Positions 26,619 through 38,260 of a stretch of 64,000 bases of DNA are shown here, piece by piece (the stretch's first letter is position 1; every line of letters starts with the position of its first letter). The stretch is from Himantopus leucocephalus. Taxonomy: Eukaryota > Chordata > Aves > Charadriiformes > Recurvirostridae. Location: positions 89,596,092 to 89,660,091 of the forward strand of contig RSEF01000002.1 of the NCBI GenBank assembly GCA_003993805.1, written 5' to 3'. Made by a program: the position numbers and the translations under genes. The notes under the pieces were generated by a model, which saw only the letters and a list, made by a program, of their open reading frames with translations, searched no databases and was not told the DNA's origin.

Positions 26619-27088
26619 CATAGAGATAAATACTGAATAAAGCTAGAAAGAACTCTTCTAAGAGTGCAAAACAGTGAAAGGTAGGAAAATGGATATTTCA
26701 GATAGGCGTAGAAAGTTCCTGTCAAAGCATAAAACCTAATAATAATTATTTTGCTTTAAACTACTTTTGCAGATTTCTTGCAAATTCATCTCTCAGTCCT
26801 AAAGACCACGTGGCCAGTGAAAGGAGAGACTGTGCAACATGACTCTTCATATTGGTTCAGTAGGTGTTCTTTTTGATACTGGGGCTGTTTCAGCTCCTGC
26901 CAATGCAAGTATCTGCTTCCAAAGTTCAGCTTGCCGTCTTAAATACTTGTGCTTTGTCACTTTTTGCTCAGTCCCCTGCCTGTCTCCTGCTATAGATGCC
27001 AGAAGCTCAGTCAAGATTTCTCCTCTGGAGGTCCTCAGTTACACAAATTTGGAGGAACTCCAATGCTCACCATGTGTCATTTGACAAA

Positions 27089-27112
27089 GTGCTACACGCT
27101 GTGCTACACGCT
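27089..27112 (+). repeat. Two exact tandem copies of a 12-base unit
   Basis: GTGCTACACGCT occurs twice without spacing. Confidence 0.85.
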
Positions 27113-27421
27113 GTACGCATCAACAACACTTTTGCCTCTCTTCTACTGTGTCTTTCAGTGGCAAAAAAAACCCCTCTTAAAAATGCAAAAAACTGAAAAG
27201 CAGAATCACGTATGAGTCAAATGTGTTTTGTTTTTTTTTTCTAGACCATGAACTCTCTCAACACGTCAAGAAAAAAAGAGTTTGTGAGACCTTTCCTAAT
27301 GATCTTCAACTACGACAGCCTAATGTCTTAGCTATGACACCGCGAAGAGTTGCAAGTTTTAAATCAGATTTATAAGTGCTTCGGTTTTCATTCTAGCATG
27401 ACTTTGTGTGCAGAATCTCCT

Positions 27422-27820
27422 TCAGGAACCACCAGGGCACAAGTCCTGTCTTGTCAACAACTGCAGCTGCACTAAGTGCTGCCAAATTTTGAAAACCCTT
27501 TGATGCTTTCCAGCAGTCCTAGCAAGACGAGTGGTTGTCAGCTCTCCACATGGGCTGCCAGCATGGAACATTAAACTAACCTGAGCATTTGTTTCTGGTC
27601 TGCTCTTGTCAGACTTGATTTGTGTTTGAAACTTCCCAATTCTCGGCCAGTATATTTCATACATTTCTCCATTGAAGCGCTTTGAATGATCTGTTAAATA
27701 AAGAGCCATAGGGACTTCTTTAGATTCAGGGAGAACAGCATGAATTCTCACTTTCTGGAAAAACTGGGCTAAACCCCAGCGATCATTACCAGTATTTGCG
27801 AATACACAAGCAAAGGACAC
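27422..27820 (-). other. Unrecognised 132-codon open frame, probably not a gene
   Basis: This is the longest open frame outside repeats on the minus strand. It contains PESKEVPMALYLTDHSKRFN and the stretch ELTTTRLARTAGKHQRVFKI. I recognise no domain, signal peptide or membrane segment. Upstream of the ATG the frame continues open for only a few codons. A fragment of a retrocopy or an exon of a long noncoding RNA is possible, but composition alone does not argue for coding. Confidence 0.2.
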
Positions 27821-30800
27821 AGGGATTTTAGTTCATATCAGATGCTAACTGTTCGCCTTCAGGGGTCAGGAATGGATATTCTACCCAAGATGGGATAGTA
27901 TAATTGTCAAGCTTTTTTATGACTTTTCTGGAAGTTAGCCCAAGACAGCTGCTGGATATGGAGGACATGACCAGCCAAATTAAGTATTTTGAAGTAACTT
28001 GAAGGTGAAATGATTTATTTTCTTATTTCCTGTTTGAATTTGGAGTGCTTTCCCCGGGAAGTCAGAAATTATGTTTTGAGTGTAAAACTATGCATTCCGA
28101 GCAACATAAATACAACTTTATTCATGTTCACCAAGCAAAAAAAGATGTGGAATGTGGTTCAGTTTCTTTCGGAAGCTTCAGATGAAATTAGTATAAGTAG
28201 ATACTAGATCCCCTCCTTTCTGGAGGAATTTTAATTAATAATAAGCCTGATAATTCTTGCAATGTGGATTTCTGACTTTGGACATCATTTTAATGAAATG
28301 CATATAAGCTTTGTCGGCACTCTTTCCAACTGGTGCACCAGGAACTCATTTCAGCCTTCCACTGATTCCACATTCTTACAGCATTGTCCTCGTCCAGGGG
28401 ACAGCATGTCATCCCTGATGAAGGGTTAAGAAAGGGTTGCCAGGTCAGATGCAAATCTATTTAACCAATATTTATGGGTGATTGAATCTGATGAAGGAAT
28501 GTTTTCTTCACTGTCTTTCTCTGATTCTTAGAGCCATCCTCTGGATAAATCATAGAAAATTAGAAATGGCTGGTGTGTATGACTCAACAACACATTTAAT
28601 GCCATGCCTCCAGAATAAGTCACAGCAGGCTCACCAATTATTTTCCATTGAACATATACAAAAAGAGGAATGATTTCTTGCTTCTAACACTATCGTTCAT
28701 GTTACTGTGGACCCAAAGGAGACCACAGACTACTGTTCTAGGCATTGTGTGACTGTAGTAAAAGTTATAGCGTTTTCTGGAAAGGCTGTAATGCAATAGC
28801 AAGGTAAATACAAAGTGCAGGAATTATCATTATCATGTTTATACAGCTTGGATTCTGAACATACACAATTCTCCAGAGGCCACAGAAGAAGTGTGTGGCA
28901 GAACCACAAATGAAAACAGACTTTCTGAGTCCTGTACAAAAGCCTTACTCACAAGGCCATTCTTTTTTTTCATGTTTTCTCTGTACTCATCAACAACAGT
29001 TGATGGCTTGTAAGTACTGAAGGAGAGTGCAATTTGCAAGTCATGATTTTCCTGACTGAGGCTTATTTACAAAAGACAATGCCTACAAAAGGTCAGCCAA
29101 AAAATAAATAAGTAAAGCATGTGATGACAGAAATAATCACTGGAGATAGAGAACTCTGGCACTGAACAGAAAATCCTACCAGTAAATCATCCCAATAATA
29201 CAAATACACATGATGTGCTCAGATAAAGTCTCTGTGTGTAGGGATAAGCTTCTTCCAAAAAATAAATCATTCAAACAAATTATTAATTTAGATAAAAGGA
29301 GGAAGGCAACTAGATGTAGAATTAAATGTGAGGGGTTTTGTATTTTTAAATAGAAAATTCTCAGGCTGGGAAAATCTGTCATGAAAGTACCAGGTTAACT
29401 AAACTATCTCCAACAACCAACAGATCATCTTCTATGAAAAAAGTGGCATGTGGGTGAAGCTCGTGTTTTGGAATTCATTTATACACTAAAAAAACAATTC
29501 TTGAGCCTATTCTGCAACAGCTTCTACTTTTACACTGAGATCTCCATCTTCCTATCCTTTGGGGGCTTCTTTCACTTCATCACCTCTGGGCTAGATATAA
29601 AAACGTAGCACAGAAGAGCCAGTGCCCATGAAGTGAAGCATAACCAGCTTCAGTAATTTTATCCAAGAAAATGAGAGACCAGGGTAAGAGAAACTTGAAA
29701 AAGTGTGGCATAAGGGGGGAGTATAAAAACGTAAACCCGTGAGCAGTTGAATGCAGGTACCATTGTGCAGTGATTTTATCCATCATCCTGTAAATGAGGA
29801 GTGGGGCCACCAGCGCCCAGTGCTGGTGACCTCATCTCTGGAGCATTCCGTAAGAAGTACCTTCCAAGGTCACAGCGACCATGTACCCAGTGGGACAGTG
29901 CCAAGGCAGACGCAAACCGGGATTTACCTGTTTTGTCACAGGCAACAGCACCCAGGCTGGCACCTGGGATTTACGAGCTCTCATGGATGAGGCAGTGAGA
30001 GCAGAAACAATGAGAATTAGAGGAAAATAACCAAATGCATCATTTCCCCCCCAGGTAGGTCCAACATGACCTTTGAGTTTCTATAGAAACAATTAGCAGA
30101 TGCTCTCGTTTTTACTGATACTTGAAAGCCAGAGGACATTTCAAGCTCTTCTGCTTTCACACTCTAGCTTCCTAGGTTTCAGTCATGCCAGATTTTGAAT
30201 GGCTCAGATCTAAGTTTCTCATTTTACCCTTTCATAGGAGGGCAAGAGATGCTAAAGCAAGTACTGCATTGAATCTACTCAGGATTTTCATTTAGTCCTG
30301 CCTTTGACCAAATACAACTAAACAGAGGCTAAAATGAGGAGGCAAATATACAGGAATGAAGAGGCAGTGACGTCTTCTGCAACAGGACACTCAGTCTCAT
30401 AAATATCCACAAGACAACAAGAGAGAACAAAGCCATTTACAGCATTATAGAATGGTGGGTAATATAATGAGAGGTTACTTTGGGTATCACAGTGCTGATG
30501 ACCTCCTATTCGTAATGCATTTGGCTAAGACTGACTGTTGCCTCTGAAAGAAGTTAGTGTGATGGGATTTCAACACGTGGGATCTCTCAGAGGTAGTCTC
30601 AGACAGAAACCACAGGCTGCTTCTGATCAGCCAGTTACAGGAGATGCTGGGAAGATAAATGGCACCTTTCCAGGAAATTAAGAACATGGTTTTGCACAAA
30701 TAAGTCAGTAACAACATAAGAGAGAGAGATCTGCTGTCTCTTTTCCATATACTCATCCCTTGTTCTGGTGTTTCTGACACCTTTTCCTTCTGTCATCTGC

Positions 30801-32281
30801 ATTTTTGCTTCATGTGTTTATCTCCTTGTGCTCCATTTTTGCCTTTCTAACACTTCTGAAGCAATTCAGCTAACATTTTAGCACTTAGATGACGCATAAT
30901 CAAATGCAGAACTATGTGGTCTTTCTTGCTGTCCTGAGGCCTGACAATCTGGGATCAATTCTCTCAGAAAGAAACCCATAATCACTTGGGTGAAAGCTGG
31001 AAACATGAACAGACCCAAATAACACACTGTCAGGGGAATTGAGACCAAACTGCTGACATTTCACAGCTCAGCTGCAGTTCCCAAACACTAATAATATGGT
31101 GACTTGCTGGGGGTGCCACTGGTGTCCCCTTCTTTGCTTCCTGATCCTTTTGTATCCTTGTATCCAGGAGTGATGCTTGTGCAAACGAAGGTGCAAGCGC
31201 AATTGCATCCACCAGCTGTTCCTTGCTGTCACCATAACAATGGCAATTTTTCCACAGACTTAACAGTGAGTAGTCAGGCAAGTGCACAGGCACCCAGAGA
31301 GGGAGAGAAAACAAGTCTCAGAGATCATGAGGATTTCTGTCTCCAGAAAAGCAGTGGTTTCATCTATTTTTGCATGTTTATCATGCAGAGGAGCCAGACT
31401 ACAAACTTTGTACCACCAACAGGTTATTCAAACAGATACCAAGTCAGGTTTTTCCAGCACGTAATGAGAAGATCTTTGATGGCATTTTAATTTTGCTTCA
31501 TTCTTTATGTAAACATGCAATTGTAAAGGGGCCGGTCTGCAGCAATTCATCACAAATCGATAAAACAGGTTGTTTCTTTAGGACAAGGTTGTTCATGGAG
31601 TTTACAAATTATTTGTGTTAGGACCTTTTAATTCAAACATCGTCAGTAGAGTGTGACCCTAAGACAGTGAGTATTGCCAGAAGCAGGTCACTTAGCTTAG
31701 GATTCACTTTATTTTTTTACCTGTGGTGGGACCTGGGCAGCCAAGGAGTCACTTTTGATAAGTCTGAACAGTGCCTGTAGGATCCTGTGTCTTAAAACTG
31801 TGCTGCTGGTTTTTAGCTGACATCTGAGGGAAAAATTAAGGTATAACATTTGGCTTTAGGGCACAACAAACTTGATTTTTAATGGCTTAGTGTGGAAAGT
31901 ACATTTAAGAGTCTGCTACACCTCACTTTTTCCTACCTCTTCCCCATCTTTCCCTGAAATGCTTTTCCAACACAGACATCCAAAGAAAGGCAATATATAA
32001 ACATGTTTTAAAATTATTCTTAAACTATATATCACAAAAATGAAATATTCACTTTCACAATTATTTTATTATGTGCTCAATATTGGTGTAATAACAGCTC
32101 ATTCTAAGATCAAACTCTGTGTCATACAGCTTCAGTTTTTAGTGGTGGTGTGATGGTAGTTCTTAAGGCATGCCCACCCCCTTCACTTTCCAAAACATTG
32201 AAATCTTTCACCATTTTTTGAATTAAAAAAGAAGTAATATCACACTTCTCAGCCAAATCAGTTCTCAAAAGAACACAGATT

Positions 32282-32298
32282 AAAAAAAAAAAAAAAAA
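32282..32298 (+). repeat. A homopolymer (17 bases)
   Basis: A run of 17 A; there is no retrocopy next to it that I can recognise. Confidence 0.8.
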
Positions 32299-32384
32299 TC
32301 ACTGTTATTTCTACTTACTCTCTTGCTTTGGCTTCGTATGTTATTGCTTTACATAAAATAATTTATTTTGTAAGTGAAATTAGA

Positions 32385-32458
32385 AAGTAAATAAATCAAA
32401 GTAAATAATAAACAAAAACAAATAATAAATAAAAGCAAATAAACAAAAATATATTATG
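32385..32458 (+). repeat. A-rich low-complexity block (AAAT/AAAC)
   Basis: Irregular GTAAATAAA, AAACAAA and AATAAA words directly upstream of the truncated CR1 at 32492. The CR1 lacks its own tail, so this block is not the CR1 3' end. Confidence 0.75.
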
Positions 32459-32491
32459 TAAATAAGATATTATTTTGTTGTTATTATTTTG

Positions 32492-33420
32492 ACACATGCT
32501 CCAATTCCTTAATCATCTTTGTGGCCCTTTGCTGGACATGCTACAGTATGTCCATACATTTCTTGCACTGGGGATCCCAAAAGCAGCCAAAGCAGACCAG
32601 ATGTGTCTCACCAGTGCTAAGCAGAGGGGAAGGATCACTTCCCTTGACCTCCTGGAAACACCTTTCTTAATGCAGCGCAGGACGCTGCTGGCCCTCTTTG
32701 CAGCAAGGGCACACTGTTGGCTCATGTTCAAGTTATTGTCCATCAGGACCCCCAGGTCCTTTTCTGCAAAGCCAGTTGCCAGCCACTTGGCCCTCAGCAG
32801 ATGCTGGTGCATGGGATTGCTCCTCCTGGTGTTCAGCACTTTGCATTTCCTATTGTTAAACTTCATGAGGTTATTCCTCTCATGTGCAGGAGTTGGCATT
32901 CCCCTTTCCTAAACTCCATGAAAGTCCTTCTAGCTCCATGCTCCAGCCTGTCAAGGTGCCTCTGAAAGGCAGCTCATTCATCTTGTTTATCAACCACTGA
33001 CACCCCCTGGCCCAGTTCTGCATCGTCCGCCAACTTGCTGAGAGTGCACTGCCCCATCATCCAGGTCATTAACGACATTAAACAGGATTGGACGCCGTAT
33101 TGGCCCCTGGAGACACAGCAAGTGTGGTTGGCCTCCAGCTGCTGACCACAACTGTCTGAGCCCAGCAGTTCAGCTAGATTTCAATCACTGTCTGTTCATC
33201 TACTCTGTACTTCATCAGCTTGTCTGAGCGGGATGTTATAGGAGGCAATGTTGAAAGCCTTTCCAAACTCAAGATAAACAACATCCACTGCTCTCCCCTC
33301 ATCTGCCAAGGCAGTCATCTCATTGTGGAAGGCTGTCAGGTTGTTCAGACATGATTTCCCCTTCATAAATCTATGCTGACTACTCCCAAACACCTTCAGA
33401 GTGTTGTTACAGTCCTTTTG
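32492..33420 (-). mobile_element. CR1 LINE fragment, truncated at both ends
   Basis: The minus strand encodes CR1 reverse-transcriptase remnants: MKFNNRKCKVLNTRRSNPMH and LGVLMDNNLNMSQQCALAA (32513-32899), then QHRFMKGKSCLNNLTAFHNE and VDVVYLEFGKAFNIASYN (33196-33462). The 3' UTR and octamer tail are absent, and the sequence stops at 32492 next to an A/T-rich low-complexity block. Stops and frame changes make it non-functional. It is more diverged than the copy at 17403. Confidence 0.92.
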
Positions 33421-35235
33421 ATGTGGGTAAGAACCCATATCTCTGCCTGTAACTGCAGCCACAGAGTCTCTGCTTCTTTCTGGTGTGATGTTTCTGTGTA
33501 AACATTTTCAGATGATGGGATATGACAATCTGCAAAGAAATCTGTTGTGAAAGGGAGATCTGGGGATAAAGTGGAATTTTGCAAGAGTCCAATGACTTTA
33601 AAGAAACATGCTTTTAGTTAACCCAGAAAATTTACTTCTACATACACTACCTAAGAAAGAGCTCATCCAAGAAAATCACATTGTTCTAATGCCAGAAACA
33701 GGCTTGTAAGTCCCGACATGCTGATAACAGGCTGTCACACAGTTCATTGTCATGCTTCTTTCTAGTGTTATTACAAAAAATAAGTTTCATCCCTTCCATT
33801 GCAAAACTTCACTTGTATGGATTTAATGTACTTACTATTTCCCCCTTTGCAGTGGAGTAAAAAGGGCAATTTCAGAACCACCATCCATATTCTTTGTTAA
33901 TGATTTGCTGGTTTAGCAAGGGATGACACCAGTTGATTATTCTCCAACAATTACTATTCTTTTGAGTAGAGAAAACATATCATTATGCAGTAAAAACACC
34001 AGCACATACTAAAAACAGAATACTACAAAATGTAAAGTAATATTGGCAGGAAAGAGATGGAATTCAGGAGATACAATAGAGACGAAGAAAAGATTGTTCC
34101 CTAGGAATAAGCAATACTTTCAAGACTAGCTCTTTACATAAATCAAGTCACTGAGTTTAAATATTAAAACTATAGAAGTTAAATTACATATAAGAGCATC
34201 AGTCATGAACCTCTCTTCTGATTACTGGTAAGACAGGCAAGAAATCACATGTAGTAAGTAGTACAGACACTTTCAAACATCAGACTCTTATAAATTAATT
34301 TACCTCACCATTTTTTACTAACCAAATAACACACCTAAAAGCACACTTTTTCTTTAGGTCCAAAAATTTGTCCTTTTTCAAAGGCTAAGAATTATGCTCT
34401 GCCTAAAATCACATCTATACCATGACCAGTTTAGTAAACTCAGGATTCATTCTGCATCCACTATTGCACAACTTTTGCAGTGTTTGTTCCACATCTGAGA
34501 AGAGGCAGAACACCACACACTACAGGAAAGCATCTCCTTTCACCCTTTCTATTGATTTTACAGATGTCATAGAGCAGATCCACTCACAGAAGCTCTGATC
34601 AAGGCCCGATCCAGACAGCAATTCCTGCTTGCCTGCAAACCTTGAAAAAAATCCATCCAGCAGAGAGGACAAAATGCCAACAGGTTCAAAAAAAATCCAA
34701 TGGAAGTGAAACCCTGCTACGTGTCACTTCGGTTCCAAAGGGAATCTGGAAACCTTGCATTAGAGCAGCCTGTGGGCAACCTGCTGAGGAGCAAAGAGGC
34801 AGGTAGCCAAACTGTCCAGAAACAAGGCAGAAAGGTATTTAATATTCCAACATTTAATATTGGAATCTTCGCCTGTGTTGACACATTTCCACAGGGTGTT
34901 TCACCTTCAGTGTATCAGCACTCTCTGGTCAAAACAGACCTGTGTGGAAAATTTCCACTGATCCTAAAACTGGTGGCTGTGACTGCACTCAGGTCTGCTC
35001 TTTTTCGCTGATGCTTGCTGATTTTAAAAAGGTTTAGAACAGATCCTGAACAATTCGGTAGAAGACACAAGCAAAGCTTTGAAACTTTCTAAAATTAAAC
35101 TGGAATTTATTAAAAAGACCATCTCCCGCTCTCTTCCATTAATTCTCTCTGTATAACTTATAGTAGTTTTAGAACTTGAAACAGAAATCTAAACTATGAA
35201 AAGTTATTCTGATGTATGTATAGATACATATCCTT
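33421..35235. other. Gene desert: no gene seen
   Basis: AT-rich unique DNA. The 103-codon plus-strand frame at 34700-35011 has no recognisable features. Confidence 0.6.
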
Positions 35236-35365
35236 CTCCACCCTTAGCGGTTTTCAAGACCCAGCTGGACCGTGCCAGAGCTGACTTGAGGTAGTGCTGG
35301 TGGTAGGAGTGCTCTGAGCAGGAGGTTAGACTAGAGACCTCCAGAGAAAGTGGCCTTTCCCAATT
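35236..35365 (+). mobile_element. Old CR1 LINE 3' fragment
   Basis: Short, decayed sense CR1: 'GTTTTCAAGACCCAGCTGGA', 'CAGGAGGTTAGACTAGAGAC' and 'CTCCAGAGAAAGTGGCCTTT'. There is no clear octamer tail. Confidence 0.75.
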
Positions 35366-36587
35366 GGAATTCCCAATGCTGCCTTACTTTCACCATGGAA
35401 AAAAAGAACGTTGGAAAGGGAATCACCAGTTTAAATGCCTTTGAGTGGTTCTAGAAGAACATATCTGAGATAATATCTTCTGAACACGAAAGAAAAAACC
35501 CCGCTAAAATCAATGAACTATTTTACTGAACTGTAGTTACAGATATAAAAGAATTACATTAAAATATAATCTAAAATCAAATTAATTTAGATTATTTTTA
35601 TAATATAAAATCAAAATGATTTCACAGTTCAGTTTGAGTACAATTCAAAATTATGATGTGTATTCCCTTTTGAAGCCAATGGAGCCTATTGTTTTCCAGT
35701 TAATACATATTTTTAACAGAGATGTGATGAAAAATTTGCACTTACCCATTTAAATGTGACAATATTTATTCAAAGCTATATTTGCCACAGGTAGGAAGAA
35801 ATCAGTTAGTGTTTGGATTTTATTATTTATCTTCTTTAAAAGCTTCCACAGCATGTAACTTGACTGTCTGAGAGAAAAAATGGGCTGTACAGGCCAGATA
35901 AAGTAACATCCTACAAGGAGAGAGATCATTATCTCAACCATTTTAAATTGAATCCTGCTAACACTTGGCATGCAAACTGAAAAAACAAAGACCTGACTGC
36001 CAATATTTGTTAATCATTTGAGTTCACTAAATCCCTTGTGTGTTGGGAGGAATACAGAACAAATTTAAACTGCACATTTAAATATACAAACTTTTCAAGA
36101 CCAAAGGGTGAACTTAAAAAACATCCTAGTGTGGCTCAGTACCACACTGCAAAAAAGAGTTTGAACAGAACTTCTGTATTTCCGTGTAACTCATAATGGA
36201 AATGGACTGAAAGTGTAAAAGAATGCAAATGATTCGAAGATAAGAAAAACAGGTCCTGTAGTTGTCCGAAACAGCAGTGCTTCGCCACTTTGGGAGTTAG
36301 ACTCCTGAAACTTCTGACAGTCTTCTTAGCCTTGACCAGTTACCCCGCAGCAGTGATGACAGCCGATAGGAAGTCTGCCCAGTCATACATATGTTCTCTT
36401 CACCTACATCATCTCTGAGCCATATACGCTGTCTTTATCATTAAAGTATCGCTATTTGCTAACAGCTTTTTTTCCTCTCCCAGCTGCAGGAAGGACAGCT
36501 TGCTTACTTCCTTGCTCACCAGGACACATGAATGCGTACAGATAAGTGTGCTTTACATTTAGCCTTATGTGATTAGACATAATCATT

Positions 36588-36790
36588 TCATAGGATCATT
36601 GAAGGATTTAGGTTGAAAGGGAATTCTGAATGCCGTCTAAGCCCTTCCTCTGCTCCAGATGAGGCTAAATTCCAAAGCCAGACCAGGTTGCTCCAGGTCC
36701 ACTTCAGGTGGGTTTCAAAAATCCCCAAGATTCCACCACTCTAGTGCAGCCTTTTTGATGCTCATTTTGAGTTGCCCTTGTCCACACAGA
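36588..36790 (-). mobile_element. Old CR1 LINE 3' end
   Basis: The plus strand begins TTCATAGGATCATTGAAGGA, a decayed CR1 tail in reverse complement, followed by 'AGACCAGGTTGCTCCAGGTC' and 'GGTGGGTTTCAAAAATCCCC'. The far border is unclear. Confidence 0.72.
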
Positions 36791-37379
36791 ACCAGGCTGT
36801 AACAGATCTTTGTCCACTAGCTTACAAACTTCTCTCACACAGTCATTTCCCAGTTCTGACAGAATATAATGTCCCAGAATGGCAAAAGAAACAGCAGCCT
36901 CTAAGGCAGGGAAGTGAAAAGCTAGGAATATATACATGGGAATCATGACCTGTCTCACAGAGAGAAAGACCAGATGTTAGCCTGTGCTCAAGGAGTATGT
37001 CCGACTGGAAACCATCAAAAATTCATATCTGATAAAACTGATGGTTCCAGCAGGAACACATCTATACAAGCTAGCAGAGCATAGCTGCAGACACCCAAGC
37101 AGCATATCCCAGACACATGACTGCAAATATGAGCCGATTATCTCTGCTGCAGAGCAAGATTCATTTGTGCAGAACCATGCCCAAGCTCAGATAACACCAT
37201 CTCTTTTGGCATCTTAGTCAGTCTGGTAGCCCAACACTGCACAACAAAACATATCTACCAGAAGTGTGGAAAGAGAACACAGAAATTGATAAAGCTCAGA
37301 TATGAAACAGGAGACAGCAGTTCAAATGAAGCCCCAGGTGTGCAGGGGACATCAAAATACGCAAACAGACAGGACTGCT

Positions 37380-38260
37380 GGCAGGACCACCTGGGCTCCA
37401 AGCCCTTGACCATCACCCCTATAGCCATGTAGTCATGCTTGATATGCTCCAGGTCTCCCCTGGCAGCATTGCTGGTGACCTCGTGGAAATTACTATTACT
37501 ATTACTATTACTATTACTATTACTATTACTACTACTACTACTACTACTACTACTATTATTATTATTATTATTATTACTATTATTATTATTAAATGCTTGC
37601 CTCGTGCATTAATAGCCTGAGGACTGGATAAGCCTCAGGACTCTCTCCACAACCTCCTGAATTGGAGCTCCTGACAAGCAGTAAACCGCCCCAGGGGACA
37701 CATCGTGTTGTCAGATGGCGGCCTCCATCTGTCTCAGCAAAGAGTACCCCATTATTTTCACTCACTACTTCCTCCTAGTGCTGCTGCATGGATCAGATTC
37801 AGCTGATTTGGATGCTTCATTAGACAGAAGTCCCAGCCCTTTGTTTGTTACCACGGCTCTGAGTCTATCCCATAGTTGTAAACCTTCGGGTGGAGCAGCA
37901 GCCTTTCCTCCGGTGCCAGAAGCTGCAGCCTTCCAGCTTTAGCCACCCTGGGAATCTCCACTTCCAAACCTGATAGGTGAAAACTCTGCCTGCCCCTCCT
38001 TCAGTGCAGTGGGGGAGCTGGGGTCTTGAACCCGCAGAGTCTCAACGAAGGTCCTCTTAATCTCTTTCTCACTGTCTCTGATGCTGCGCACTCTTGTGAC
38101 TGCCACTCACAGCCCCCTTACTTGGCAGCACAGATCGTCAACAAATGCACATCTCCTGCATGCTACAAGACCATGTTCCACTGCTCAGGCCCAGCGAGGG
38201 GCCCCACGCATGCTCTGCAGCCTGAGACCTGCGGAGAGGCATCCTCCTTCTGGACGAAAG
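37380..38260. other. GC-richer block without a recognised gene
   Basis: This interval is GC-richer than the desert around it and contains the compound microsatellite. Frames at 38026-38331 (+) and 37715-37942 (+) are open for about 75-100 codons, but no domain or splice pattern was found. It may be an old retroviral LTR or simply unique DNA. Confidence 0.4.
37489..37591 (+). repeat. Compound microsatellite: (ATTACT)n, (ACT)n, (ATT)n
   Basis: About 103 bp that pass from a six-base unit ATTACT to ACT and then to ATT with one interruption. Open frames here translate to Thr/Ile runs and are not genes. It sits next to GC-richer DNA at 37380-38260, which could be an old LTR, but this was not confirmed. 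Confidence 0.95.

Larger units (their letters stand above)
18488..32281. other. Gene desert: no gene; contains several contig joins
   Basis: Almost 14 kb with very few recognisable mobile elements. It contains single-N joins at 19862, 22026, 22178, 24539 and 26561, the 10-N gap at 23067, two quadruplex-type tracts and two unrecognised open frames (20625 and 27422). Nothing else has gene structure. Confidence 0.55.

Noticed and set aside
26309..26725. Minus-strand frames with long phenylalanine runs
   Set aside because: They translate a long A/T homopolymer; no coding signal.
37435..37620. Open frame with Ile/Thr repeats
   Set aside because: Translation of the ATT/ACT microsatellite.
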